Source: RGIG4694 sp964501705 (GTDB lineage: Bacteria > Bacillota > Clostridia > Oscillospirales > Ruminococcaceae). From it: a stretch of 64,000 nucleotides of DNA. Made by a program: the position numbers and the translations under genes. Below are positions 42,590 to 51,587 of this stretch, piece by piece. Where the stretch lies: assembly GCA_964501705.1 (NCBI GenBank), contig CAZCUQ010000001.1, positions 1 to 64,000 on the forward strand. Reading direction: 5' to 3'. The notes below the pieces were generated by a model that was not told the origin of the DNA, searched no databases, and worked only from the letters and a program-made list of their open reading frames with translations. Numbering within the stretch: position 1 is the first letter of the stretch; each line of letters starts with the position of its first letter.

Positions 42590-43774
42590 TTATTCCTTTT
42601 CGTTTTTAAACATTTTTCCGAGCGTTTGTCCGATAAGCTTTGCGGAATACTTTGCCTGTGCGAGAGTATTTGCGTGAGAGCCTACCTCAATAAGAAGAGA
42701 GCCTGCCGTAATATCCTGATTGTAATGCCTGTAATCGAAAAGCACGGGACGCGTAAGCGTGGGATTATCCGATTCAAGCGCGGATTCGAGAGCAGAGGCG
42801 AAGATAAGATTTTTCCTGAAATTCGGCATATTCATCGTACCGTCGTCCGCTCCGCATATTATCATTATCTGAGCGGCTTTTTCCCCGTCGATTTCGGTTA
42901 CGGCAGCTACTCTTTCATCTCCGCGTTCGATTGCGTCACGGTGGATATCGAGAACTATCTTTATCGTCGGGTACTGCCTGATTATATTAAGGACAGTTTC
43001 CCTGCTTCTGTCGTAGGAACCGTTATAGTCGGGGTAATCGTGTACGGTCGTATCGTGGATAACTCCTATGCCGCATTTAACGATCTCATCGGCGATGGCG
43101 TTTCCGACCGCGACCATATTTTGGTTTTCATCGAGTATTCTTGAGGCGCGGTTAAGATCGTAGAATTCTCTTTCCTCATCCTCGTAACATTCGGTGGTAT
43201 GGGTGTGCATGATCAGGATCTCCGGAGTTCCATCGCCTTTGATCTCAAAGGGCAGAGGTTCTTCGGAAAGATCTGTAAGCTCCTCCCGTGAGAGGCTCGT
43301 AAGATTTCTTATCTGACCGCCGTTTCGGAGGTCTATGTAAGTGTCGCCCGATCCTTTTCCGAAGGTCTCGGATATTATTTTCCCGCCCGGTTCAAAGCTG
43401 TCATCCGAAAACGAAGTTTTTGCCGTATCCGGAGAATCGGAGTAAACGTCCTCGTTTTGCGAAGACGGATAGAGATAATTTTCTCCCGAAATAAAGTCCT
43501 GTTCATCGAGTGAGTATTTATGATATCCGGTTTCTTCCGCCGGGGTCGTTTCAGTCTGAGTTTCTTCCGCAGTCTGCGGAGGACTGTTTGCTTCCTGCTC
43601 CGTTTCGGGCAGGACGAAAAAGATCTCGGAGGATATCCTTGAAGATTCCCTGAGAAAATAAATCAGCGAATCCCTTTTTACAGCCGACAGAAGAACTGTG
43701 GAAAATGTGAATACTACAAATGCTCCCGCCGATATTCTTTGAAGAAAAAGCTTTTTATCCGTTATTGCCCGCAT
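42590..43774 (-). CDS. spoIIP: Stage II sporulation protein P
   Basis: The 394-residue protein has an N-terminal membrane anchor (about 10-32), a Glu/Thr-rich linker (about 55-130) and a SpoIIP amidase/endopeptidase domain with LIMHTHTTECY, VVHD-type VIHDTTVHDYP, KIVLDIHRDAIERG and LLIEVGSHAN, which supply the zinc and catalytic residues. With SpoIID and SpoIIM it remodels peptidoglycan during engulfment. GAAAGGATG precedes the ATG. It lies downstream of mreD, so it may be read from the mre operon as well as from a sporulation promoter. Confidence 0.94.
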   Translation of the reverse strand: MRAITDKKLFLQRISAGAFVVFTFSTVLLSAVKRDSLIYFLRESSRISSEIFFVLPETEQEANSPPQTAEETQTETTPAEETGYHKYSLDEQDFISGENYLYPSSQNEDVYSDSPDTAKTSFSDDSFEPGGKIISETFGKGSGDTYIDLRNGGQIRNLTSLSREELTDLSEEPLPFEIKGDGTPEILIMHTHTTECYEDEEREFYDLNRASRILDENQNMVAVGNAIADEIVKCGIGVIHDTTVHDYPDYNGSYDRSRETVLNIIRQYPTIKIVLDIHRDAIERGDERVAAVTEIDGEKAAQIMIICGADDGTMNMPNFRKNLIFASALESALESDNPTLTRPVLFDYRHYNQDITAGSLLIEVGSHANTLAQAKYSAKLIGQTLGKMFKNEKE

Positions 43775-43840
43775 TTTTTATCATCCTTTCATTTTGGTCT
43801 AATATATTATATACCGAAATGAAAGAAAATATACAAATTG

Positions 43841-44398
43841 CTACTCTTCAATATAATGTTCCCTTACGGTTCCCAGAAATCTCGAAATCAGAAGAAAAAC
43901 TCCGTAAACAACTATTCCCGCGATATTTGTCACAATAAATTCGGGAATGAAGTAATCCGTGAAGATTCCTCCGCTTTTGTCATATCCCCACAGAAGATAA
44001 AAGAAAATATAATGCAAAATCCCCTGAACAAGAGTGACAGCCATATCCATAATGAGAAAATTTATGAATTTTCTTCTGAAAATAAACAGAAAGAAAAGCG
44101 ACGTCATCATAGAACATAAGCCTAAAATTATTCCATTGAAGCTGATGAGCGTTCCCGATGCAATATCGGTGAGAAGTCCGCAGACACATCCGCAAACGGC
44201 GCAGTACACTGGCGAATCGTTCTCGAACATTCCCGCGCATACCGCCATTGAAACAAGCAGCAGCGGAGTATGAAAAGGGAGCTTTGCCGTTGTCATAAAA
44301 ACAAACGCCATAGCCGCAAGCGGGAAATATATCGTTCTTCGGATAATAAGATTTCTCCGCTCGGTTTTGAGCTTCAGCTCTATATTCATCTTTTTCAT
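43841..44398 (-). CDS. mreD: Rod shape-determining protein MreD
   Basis: The 185-residue protein has about five transmembrane helices and the MreD pattern, with a short basic N-terminus and GLLTDIASGTLISFNGI in the middle. It links MreC to the elongasome in the membrane. The ATG at 44398 and another 9 bases later are both possible. The gene follows mreC by 26 bases. Confidence 0.87.
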   Translation of the reverse strand: MKKMNIELKLKTERRNLIIRRTIYFPLAAMAFVFMTTAKLPFHTPLLLVSMAVCAGMFENDSPVYCAVCGCVCGLLTDIASGTLISFNGIILGLCSMMTSLFFLFIFRRKFINFLIMDMAVTLVQGILHYIFFYLLWGYDKSGGIFTDYFIPEFIVTNIAGIVVYGVFLLISRFLGTVREHYIEE

Positions 44399-44424
44399 CG
44401 GGAAGGACTGTCCTTTTTAATATT

Positions 44425-45309
44425 TTACGGAGTTTCGTCCGCTGTAATGTCATCAAGAGAGACTTCGGGCTGTTTTTCGTTTACAAAGCCGGTTATGACG
44501 AAAACATCGGTAACACCCGCAGGACTTACCGAGGGCTTGACGAGAGCGTATTTTGAAAGTCCGCTGTCCTCCGTGCCGACCTCCGTGACTGTGCCTGCAA
44601 GAAGTCCCGACGGATAATTTTCGCTTCCCGACGTTACTATAATATCTCCGACATTTATTTCCGAGCTTTTTTCTATGTAGCTCATCTTGCAGAGTCCGTT
44701 TTTTGAATTTTCATATCCGCCCTCGATTATACCTGTTGCGCCTGTTTGCAGGCAATATACGGAGATCGCCGTTTTAGGCGAAAAAAGAGTTCTCACGCAG
44801 GACGACTGAAAAGAAACGTTATAGCACACGCCGACTATTCCCTCCGATGTAACAACGGGGTCACCGGGGGAGATGCCGTTTTCGCTTCCGCCGCTTACCG
44901 TAAAGCTTTGGTACGGATCGTTCGCGGTTCTTGCAATGACCGTACAGGGAGGAGAAAAAGTAAAGCTTTCGTTCTGTGACGTCAGAGAGAGCATTGTCCG
45001 CAGATCTTCATTTTCTTTTTTCAGGCTTTCGTAGTCGATAAGTTCGTTTTTCAGCCGGTTTATCTCCGATTTGAGAGAATCGTTTTCATCCTTGTATTTT
45101 TCGGCGTTTGCGAGCATATCGAGAGACGAATAAACGCTGTCCGAAATGGAGTGCGAAAGCTTCTGAAACGGAGCGATTATTCTTCCCCAGATATCGCTTC
45201 CGGGGTCTGAATAACCGTCGGTGGTCACGGAGTATATCATTACTCCGAGCAAAAGCGCGAGAATCCCCGCGATAACTTTAAAGCTTATGCTGTGAAAAAA
45301 ATCTTTTAT
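44425..45309 (-). CDS. mreC: Rod shape-determining protein MreC with an apparent AUA start
   Basis: The 294-residue protein has an N-terminal transmembrane helix (about 9-26), a coiled coil (about 50-110) and the two beta-barrel domains of MreC (for example DPYQSFTVSGGSENGI and VGVCYNV). The reading frame between the mreB stop and the end of the transmembrane helix has no ATG or GTG, and its only TTG lies inside the helix. The family start MKDFF aligns with an ATA at 45307-45309, which lies 6 bases after the ribosome-binding site AAGGCGGGG (45316-45324). AUA is therefore the likely start, unless a base is wrong in the assembly. An internal ATG at 45252 would remove the membrane anchor. Confidence 0.85.
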   Translation of the reverse strand: MKDFFHSISFKVIAGILALLLGVMIYSVTTDGYSDPGSDIWGRIIAPFQKLSHSISDSVYSSLDMLANAEKYKDENDSLKSEINRLKNELIDYESLKKENEDLRTMLSLTSQNESFTFSPPCTVIARTANDPYQSFTVSGGSENGISPGDPVVTSEGIVGVCYNVSFQSSCVRTLFSPKTAISVYCLQTGATGIIEGGYENSKNGLCKMSYIEKSSEINVGDIIVTSGSENYPSGLLAGTVTEVGTEDSGLSKYALVKPSVSPAGVTDVFVITGFVNEKQPEVSLDDITADETP

Positions 45310-45324
45310 AATAATCCCCGCCTT
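45307..45324 (-). promoter_or_regulatory. Ribosome-binding site and AUA start codon of mreC
   Basis: On the minus strand AAGGCGGGG, the spacer ATTATT and ATA AAA GAT. The spacing is ideal for the ATA and poor for any standard start codon. Confidence 0.65.
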
Positions 45325-45348
45325 ATCATTTTCAGATCATTATCGGTA

Positions 45349-46353
45349 TCAGTCGAAGGAAAGCACCTCGCCGAGCTTCTCGCTTTCATCGAGTACCTTG
45401 CCCGTACCCGCCGCAACGCAGTCGAGAGGATTTTCCGCGATATATACGTTCATTCCCGTTTCTTCCGAAAAGAGCCTGTCGATCCCGCTTATAAGAGCGC
45501 CGCCGCCGGCGACTGTTATGCCGTTGTCTATAAGATCGGCCGCAAGCTCGGGAGGAGTCTGTTCCAGAGTAAGCTTTATTGCTTCAACGACATGAGAGAT
45601 AGGTTCGGCGAGAGCCTCTCTTATTTCGTCGGAAGAAATTGTAATATTTTCGGGAAGACCGTTCATCAGATTTCTTCCCTTGATCTCGCGGAATTTTTTT
45701 TCTTCGACGGGAAACGCGGAGCCGATGGATATTTTAACGTCCTCCGCGGTTCTTTCGCCGATAAGAAGATTATATTTTTTCTTGATATAATTTGTAATAG
45801 CGTTATCGAACGCATCGCCCGCAACTCTTACGGAGCGGGAAGAGACTATTCCGCCGAGCGATATGACCGCGACCTCCGAGGTGCCTCCGCCGATATCCAC
45901 TATCATGGAGCCCATAGGTTCCGATACGGGGAGTCCCGCTCCGATAGCGGCAGCCATAGGTTCTTCCACTATGCTTACTCTTTTTGCGCCCGCATTTTCG
46001 GCGGCTTCTCTCACTGCGCGTCTTTCGACAGCCGTAACGCCCGACGGGATACAGATAATAACGTTGGCTTTTGTGAACCATGCGCCTTTAAGCGCCTTGG
46101 CGATAAATTCGGAAAGCATAACGGTAGTAAGTTCAAAATCGGCGATAACGCCGTCTTTAAGGGGGCGCACGGCATTTATCGAACCTGGAGTTCTTCCGAT
46201 GACCTCCTTAGCCTCCATACCTACGTAACGGGGTCTGTCGTTACGTGCGTCGACCGCCACGACCGACGGTTCTCTTATAATAATCCCCTTACCCTTCATA
46301 TAAACGATAGTATTGGCGGTGCCGAGGTCTATGCCTATATCGCGAGTAAACAT
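45349..46353 (-). CDS. mreB: Rod shape-determining protein MreB
   Basis: The 334-residue bacterial actin has the phosphate-1 motif GIDLGTANT, ITVMLSEF-type helix, GVTAVERRAVREAA, phosphate-2 VDIGGGTSEVAVISLG and the adenosine motif GGGALISGID. It forms membrane-associated filaments that guide lateral wall synthesis. AAAGGAG precedes the ATG. It is the first gene of the mreBCD-spoIIP unit. Confidence 0.97.
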   Translation of the reverse strand: MFTRDIGIDLGTANTIVYMKGKGIIIREPSVVAVDARNDRPRYVGMEAKEVIGRTPGSINAVRPLKDGVIADFELTTVMLSEFIAKALKGAWFTKANVIICIPSGVTAVERRAVREAAENAGAKRVSIVEEPMAAAIGAGLPVSEPMGSMIVDIGGGTSEVAVISLGGIVSSRSVRVAGDAFDNAITNYIKKKYNLLIGERTAEDVKISIGSAFPVEEKKFREIKGRNLMNGLPENITISSDEIREALAEPISHVVEAIKLTLEQTPPELAADLIDNGITVAGGGALISGIDRLFSEETGMNVYIAENPLDCVAAGTGKVLDESEKLGEVLSFD

Positions 46354-46433
46354 TTTTATATTCTCCTTTGTTTTTCTTTTGTTCTTTTATTTTTTATCTT
46401 TTTCTTTTTTTCGTCAAAATTCGATACATATTT

Positions 46434-46462
46434 ATTATACCACGGTTTTTATTTTACTACAA
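46434..46462 (-). promoter_or_regulatory. Sigma-A promoter of the mre operon
   Basis: On the minus strand TTGTAG (46457-46462), a 17-base spacer and TATAAT (46434-46439). Confidence 0.68.
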
Positions 46463-46742
46463 CAGATTTTTGAAAAATATTTTGAAGAAAAACAATTTTT
46501 CTTTTTTGGGCAGAAAAGGTTATTTTTTTTACAAAAAATTAGTCAAATCGACTATTAAAGGAAAAATTCCGGGATTTTTTTGGAAATATGCGTTTTCCAT
46601 GCAGGCTGTCTATATTTGAAGCTATCCGAAAATCCGGCAAAAGCGGCATCAAATAAAATCGAACCTGCGGAATAAAAAATCACCGGAACGGCGGACAATC
46701 ATCTTTTCACAAAATTTTCATTAAATTTCGTCATTATGATTA

Positions 46743-46771
46743 ATGACAAAACTGTCGGATTATGTTATAAT
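46743..46771 (+). promoter_or_regulatory. Sigma-A promoter of the NlpC/P60 gene
   Basis: ATGACA (46743-46748), a 17-base spacer and TATAAT (46766-46771). Confidence 0.65.
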
Positions 46772-46824
46772 ATATAAAATACAGAAAAAAGAAGGAATAA
46801 CATAAACGCAGGAGGTTTGTTACC

Positions 46825-48183
46825 TTGAAACATAAATTTACCGCGCGTGTTTTCTCGCTGGCGCTGTCTGCCGCGGTGTGCATGGGAGCAATGAACGCAA
46901 ACCGTATCGGAGTAACGGCGGATAAGGTATCCGAGCTTGAAGCCGAAATAGCGGCAAATCAAGCGGCTATCAGTGAAAAACGCGAACAAATGAAGGATCT
47001 GGAGGATAAGGCAGGCTCCGCAAAGGAATATATCAGTGCGCTTTCGGATAAAATGACACTTCAACAGGAAAATATCGATATAATAAATAATCAGATAGCT
47101 TCCCTTGAGGAGGATATTAGTGAAAGAAAAGATGATATAGCGGCGCTTGAGATCGTTATCGCCGATCAAAAAGCGGAAATAGACGTTAATATCGACGCTT
47201 TCCGCGAAAGACTTCGCTCAATGTATATTTCCGGATCCGAAAGCACGGCGGAGGTTCTCACGGGAGCAAGAGATTTCTACGATCTTCTCGCCAGAACGGA
47301 ATTTATTAACCGTGTGGCGGAATACGACGATAACCTTATTGATGAACTTAATAACCAGCTTGACGATTTTAACGCGAAAAATAAGGAGCTTAACGACCAG
47401 AAAGCAGAGCTTGAAGTCAGACAGAAAAACGCCGAGGACAAGCTTGACGTGCTTCAGGGCGAGATGAACGCTCTTATAGACGAATATACCGAATCTCAAA
47501 ATACCCTTGAAAAGCTTAAAGATGACGCGGCTCTCGCTCAGAGTGATATCGACTGGCTCGATAGTCAGAACAGCGATCTTCAGGATCAGATAGACTACAT
47601 AAAGGAACAGGAAAGAATAGCCGCCGAAAAAGCAAGAAAAGAAGCCGAAGAACGCAGGCTCCGCGAGGAAGAGGAACGCCGCCGTCAGGAAGAAGCGGCA
47701 AATGCTCAGAATACCGATTACCAGACCTCGGAAATTGATTACAGCAAGGAAGTTTATTCGGGCGACCGCAGTGCCATCATAGATTACGCGAAAACATATC
47801 TCGGAGTATATTATCAGTGGTGCGGCAATTATCCCGCTTCGGGATATTACGGTCTTGATTGCAGTCACTTCACATACAGAGTCCTTGAACATTTCGGACT
47901 TATGGATTACTACATGGATTCGAGAGCACAGTGCAGATACTGCACTCCCATCTCCGAAAGCGAGCTTCAGCCGGGCGATCTTGTTTTCTATCAGAACGAC
48001 AGCGGAAGAGTGGTTCACGTTACCATGTATATAGGCAACGGTCAGATAATCGGGGCGCAGGGCGGCGATACGTGGGTAGATACGCAGTCGGAGGCGGAAT
48101 CCTGCAACGCAAAGGTGAAAATTGTAAGTCTTTATTCAGACAGCCGTTACAAAACCTACGGACGTGTTCCCGGAATGAGCTGA
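46825..48183 (+). CDS. Exported coiled-coil NlpC/P60 peptidoglycan hydrolase
   Basis: The 452-residue protein has a signal peptide (about 1-32), a long coiled coil (about 35-300, PcsB-like, ending in a Glu/Arg/Lys-rich helix) and an NlpC/P60 domain with catalytic Cys in GLDCSHFTYR (about residue 346) and His in GRVVHVTMYIG. It is a D,L-endopeptidase probably controlled by FtsX-type partners, as for PcsB; that is family knowledge. TTG 46825 follows AGGAGG. It is monocistronic, with a strong terminator. Confidence 0.92.
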   Translation: MKHKFTARVFSLALSAAVCMGAMNANRIGVTADKVSELEAEIAANQAAISEKREQMKDLEDKAGSAKEYISALSDKMTLQQENIDIINNQIASLEEDISERKDDIAALEIVIADQKAEIDVNIDAFRERLRSMYISGSESTAEVLTGARDFYDLLARTEFINRVAEYDDNLIDELNNQLDDFNAKNKELNDQKAELEVRQKNAEDKLDVLQGEMNALIDEYTESQNTLEKLKDDAALAQSDIDWLDSQNSDLQDQIDYIKEQERIAAEKARKEAEERRLREEEERRRQEEAANAQNTDYQTSEIDYSKEVYSGDRSAIIDYAKTYLGVYYQWCGNYPASGYYGLDCSHFTYRVLEHFGLMDYYMDSRAQCRYCTPISESELQPGDLVFYQNDSGRVVHVTMYIGNGQIIGAQGGDTWVDTQSEAESCNAKVKIVSLYSDSRYKTYGRVPGMS

Positions 48184-48228
48184 TAAAATAAATGTCATTT
48201 GCTGTATATGCTGTTTATCATTAAGGAC

Positions 48229-48282
48229 GCGGAAAAAATAAAAGGGAGCGGAATTTTCCTCCGCTCCCCTTTATTTTTCCGC
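48229..48282. terminator. Long bidirectional terminator between the NlpC/P60 and citrate synthase genes
   Basis: GCGGAAAAATAAA plus AGGGAGCGGA pairs with TCCGCTCCC plus TTTATTTTTCCGC with one bulged C, giving a stem of over 20 base pairs. Confidence 0.88.
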
Positions 48283-48343
48283 GCTTGCAATGCGGATGAA
48301 TAACTATAAAACAGTTTCAGATCATTTTCCCAAAAGACGGAAC

Positions 48344-49732
48344 TCAATCAAAAGCGGACTGCTGCTTTCTTTCGGAAATGGGAATATACGGCGCGCGTTC
48401 ATGCACGTTTTTGTAGGCGGGTCTGATGATCTTTCCCTCGTTGGTAAGCTCCTCGATTCGATGAGCCGACCAGCCCGCTATCCTTCCTATGGCAAAAAGC
48501 GGAGTGTAAAGCTCCCACGGGATTTCAAGCATACTGTAAACAAATCCGCTGTAAAAATCCACATTTGCGGAAACACCCTTGTAAATGTGCCGCTCCTCGG
48601 CAATAATCTTCGGCGCAAGCTCCTCAACCATGTTGTACAGGTCGAGAACCTCCTGCATATTTTTCTCGGCGGCAAGCTTGTTCACAAAATGCTTGAAAAT
48701 ATTGGCTCTCGGATCGGAGATAGAATAGACCGCGTGTCCCATTCCGTAAATAAGCCCCGCTTTGTCAAAGGCTTCCTTGTGGAGAAGCTTCCTGAGATAA
48801 TCTGATACTTCGTCTCTGTCCGTCCAGTCGGAGACGCATTTTTTCATGTCATCGAACATGAGAGTGACCTTTATGTTCGCTCCTCCGTGCTTCGGTCCTT
48901 TCAGAGAACCCAGAGCCGCGGCTATCGCAGAATAAGTATCCGTTCCCGACGACGTTACCACATGAGTAGTAAAGGTGGAATTGTTTCCGCCGCCGTGCTC
49001 AGCATGAAGAACCAGCGCAAGATCCAGAACGATCGCCTCGAGACGGGTGAATTTGCTGTCGGGACGAAGCATATGAAGAATATTCTCCGCCGTGGAATAA
49101 TCGCACCTCGGCTTGTGGATTATAAGACTTTCCCCGTCAATATAGTAGTTCTTGGCTTGAAGAGAATATACCGATAAAAGCGGGAGTCTCGAAATAAGCT
49201 CCACAGACTGACGAAGAACATTCGGTATGGAGGTGTCGTTCGGATTGTCATCATAGGAAAAAAGCGACAGAATGGATTTCTGAATGTGATTCATAAGATC
49301 TCCGCTGGGGGATTTCAATATGACGTCACGGATAAAATTACGCGGAAGATATCTCGCTTCACAGAGCAGAGAACTGAATTTGTCAAGGCTTTCTCTGTCG
49401 GGAAGACTTCCGAAAAGCAGAAGATAAACCGTCTCCTCAAAGCCGAAGCGGCGTTCGGATATAAAACCCTTTACAAGATCGTTGATATTTACTCCTCTGT
49501 AAAAAAGCTCACCCTCGCAGGGAACGCTTTTCCCGTCAATCGTCCTGCTTGAGTTTATCTCCGAAATTTCCGTAAGCCCGGCAAGGACACCCTTTCCGTT
49601 TATGTCTCTGAGTCCTCTTTTTACGTCGTACTTTGCGTAAAGATCGGGGTCTATCTTTCCGTTGGAGGTGCAACGTGCGGAAAGCTCCGCGAAATCGGGA
49701 TTGGATTCTGACAGACTGTAAACTGACGTCAT
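48344..49732 (-). CDS. gltA: Citrate synthase
   Basis: The 462-residue enzyme condenses acetyl-CoA and oxaloacetate. The catalytic residues lie in LHAEHGGGNNSTF (His), GLIYGMGHAVYSISDPRA (His) and the late Asp near NVDFYSGFVYSML. It has the long N-terminal extension seen in clostridial citrate synthases. ATG 49732 is preferred because AAAGGAAG lies 8 bases upstream; the ATG at 49738 is too close. In an anaerobe it most likely feeds glutamate synthesis. Confidence 0.94.
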   Translation of the reverse strand: MTSVYSLSESNPDFAELSARCTSNGKIDPDLYAKYDVKRGLRDINGKGVLAGLTEISEINSSRTIDGKSVPCEGELFYRGVNINDLVKGFISERRFGFEETVYLLLFGSLPDRESLDKFSSLLCEARYLPRNFIRDVILKSPSGDLMNHIQKSILSLFSYDDNPNDTSIPNVLRQSVELISRLPLLSVYSLQAKNYYIDGESLIIHKPRCDYSTAENILHMLRPDSKFTRLEAIVLDLALVLHAEHGGGNNSTFTTHVVTSSGTDTYSAIAAALGSLKGPKHGGANIKVTLMFDDMKKCVSDWTDRDEVSDYLRKLLHKEAFDKAGLIYGMGHAVYSISDPRANIFKHFVNKLAAEKNMQEVLDLYNMVEELAPKIIAEERHIYKGVSANVDFYSGFVYSMLEIPWELYTPLFAIGRIAGWSAHRIEELTNEGKIIRPAYKNVHERAPYIPISERKQQSAFD

Positions 49733-49779
49733 ATTCATCTTCCTTTCTTCGTTAATAATTTTATAATAATCGTTAATTA

Positions 49780-49808
49780 ATTATATCATATTTTCGTCAT
49801 TACGTCAA
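49780..49808 (-). promoter_or_regulatory. Sigma-A promoter of gltA
   Basis: On the minus strand TTGACG (49803-49808), a 17-base spacer and TATAAT (49780-49785). Confidence 0.75.
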
Positions 49809-49855
49809 CAGTTTATGAAAATTTTCGTGAAAATTACACATTTCGCTCTTTTCAC

Positions 49856-49884
49856 TTGCAATAACATCCATGGTGTGCTATAAT
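49856..49884 (+). promoter_or_regulatory. Sigma-A promoter of the MutS-like gene
   Basis: TTGCAA (49856-49861), a 17-base spacer and TATAAT (49879-49884). Confidence 0.72.
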
Positions 49885-49919
49885 TTATAAAAAAGTTATA
49901 AAAAAGAAAAGGTGATAGT

Positions 49920-51587
49920 ATGTCAGAACCCCGTGAACCCCTTAACTTCTTATATCCGTCCGAAAAAGCAAGAAAGGATATGAAAGAAAGAAGATATAAA
50001 CTCTCCTCACTCCCCGAAAACTATCTTGACGATTTGCAGATAAAAAAGCTTTTCAGATATTTTTCTCCCGAAAATCATACATATTCCGAAAATATCTTCA
50101 GGGAACTCTGCACCGACCGCGAAATAATAAAGTACCGTCAGGACGCCGTTGAGGATATTATAAATTTTCCGAAGCTTGCTCCGGCCGTGCTGAAATGCGT
50201 GAGAACCATACTCGATAATCACAGGGAGAATCTCGCGGACGCGGACAGGAGATCTCCCGATACATTCAAGGCTCTCTCGGAGCAGATAAATTCTCTCGGA
50301 GTATTCCAGGGCGCGGTCGAGGAAATTGTTTCTTACGGTAATTCCGAAGGGAAAAACGCACGCTCCGAGGCTTTCAAAAGATTTTTCGATTATTTTGGGG
50401 AGATACACGATTCGGATAATTTCAAAGCCTTAAAAACCGATCTCGCCGATTTGAGGGAGATTTTTTCCAAAAAAATAAGAAGCGTCACCGTTGCAATTAA
50501 TTTCAACGAGGAAATGCGCCCCGTTTCCGCGGGGATCGTAGGATACTCCGATACCGCCGCCGCAGAAAAGCCGTCTGTTTTCGACAGGATCTTTTACCGC
50601 AGCGCAAAACACGCCGATGTGAATGTGAAAAATCTTCACACGAAATTCATCGGCGACTCCAAAGACCCGAACGAGATCGACAGAAAGCTTTTTGAAGAGC
50701 TTGAAAAGGTAACTTCAAATTATATGGACAAGCTCGCAAATGCTGTCCGTGATTACGCAAAGATCGATTTCAGGGAAATTTCCGCCGTTTCCGAGGGCGT
50801 TTCGTTTCTGCAAAAGGCCGCCGAGCTTGTGCTTACCGCGAGAGCAAAGAATATTCCCATGTGCCGCCCCGTCATTCTCCCCGCGAGTGAGCGGAAAATG
50901 ATCCTTAAAGGCGCGTTCGACGTGAATTTCTTCCGAAGCGCCGCTGCAGCAAATCCTTACGATACGGGAGAAAAACTCCTTGTCACAAACGATATCTCCT
51001 TTGACGAAAACGCGGGCTTCTATATTCTCAGCGGCGCAAACAACGGAGGAAAAACCACTTTTGTGAGAGCGGTCGGACTCTGCGCGGTATTTGCTCAGGC
51101 GGGGATTTTCGTTCCCGCCGAAAGCGCGGAAATATCTCCCGCCGACTACATCTATACGCACTTTCCCAAGGAGGAGGAGGTCGGGATAAATACCAGCCGC
51201 TTTACCGAGGAAGTTAAAGACCTTAAAAAAATCGCCGATAATATTACGGATAATTCGCTTCTTTTCATGAATGAATCCATTCAGAGCACGACTCCGAAGG
51301 AATGTCTTGAAATCGCGGGAGAATTCGTGAGGATATTCACCATTCTGGGCGCACGCGGTATTTTTGCCACACATCTGTCAGAGCTTGCGCTTAAAACGGA
51401 TGAAATAAACAGCGACCCCGATAATCATTCAAGGCTTGAAAGCATAATAGTTTGCGTCAACGAGGAAAACGGCGAGAGAACATATCATATAAAAAAGAGT
51501 AAGCCGTCGGAAACAAGCTATGCCTCGGTAATTTTTGACAAGTTCGGAATAAGCGCCGACGAAGTGCGAAAAAAACTCAGAAATTAA
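49920..51587 (+). CDS. MutS-like ATPase
   Basis: The 555-residue protein lacks the mismatch-reading domain I of true MutS. It has a helical core and a C-terminal MutS ABC-type ATPase with Walker A LSGANNGGKTTFVRA (about residue 375), a Q/ST region, Walker B LLFMNESIQSTTPKE (Asn in place of Asp) and the H-loop FATHLSEL. The Asn-Glu form is usual in this short MutS-related group found in Firmicutes, whose role is unclear. It is unlikely to be the general mismatch repair MutS. AAAAGGTGA precedes the ATG. Its 3' end overlaps the convergent symporter gene by 11 bases. Confidence 0.85.
   Translation: MSEPREPLNFLYPSEKARKDMKERRYKLSSLPENYLDDLQIKKLFRYFSPENHTYSENIFRELCTDREIIKYRQDAVEDIINFPKLAPAVLKCVRTILDNHRENLADADRRSPDTFKALSEQINSLGVFQGAVEEIVSYGNSEGKNARSEAFKRFFDYFGEIHDSDNFKALKTDLADLREIFSKKIRSVTVAINFNEEMRPVSAGIVGYSDTAAAEKPSVFDRIFYRSAKHADVNVKNLHTKFIGDSKDPNEIDRKLFEELEKVTSNYMDKLANAVRDYAKIDFREISAVSEGVSFLQKAAELVLTARAKNIPMCRPVILPASERKMILKGAFDVNFFRSAAAANPYDTGEKLLVTNDISFDENAGFYILSGANNGGKTTFVRAVGLCAVFAQAGIFVPAESAEISPADYIYTHFPKEEEVGINTSRFTEEVKDLKKIADNITDNSLLFMNESIQSTTPKECLEIAGEFVRIFTILGARGIFATHLSELALKTDEINSDPDNHSRLESIIVCVNEENGERTYHIKKSKPSETSYASVIFDKFGISADEVRKKLRN

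Larger units (their letters stand above)
46354..46824. other. Divergent intergenic region between mreB and the NlpC/P60 gene
   Basis: AT-rich, with long T tracts; it holds the two promoters listed separately. No additional gene is supported. Confidence 0.55.

Noticed and set aside
45292..46473. 393-codon plus-strand frame
   Set aside because: It is the antisense shadow of mreB, covers the mreB promoter, and has no family resemblance.
51577..51587. 11-base overlap of the MutS-like and symporter genes as a sign of error
   Set aside because: Both frames have normal C-termini, and short convergent overlaps are common.
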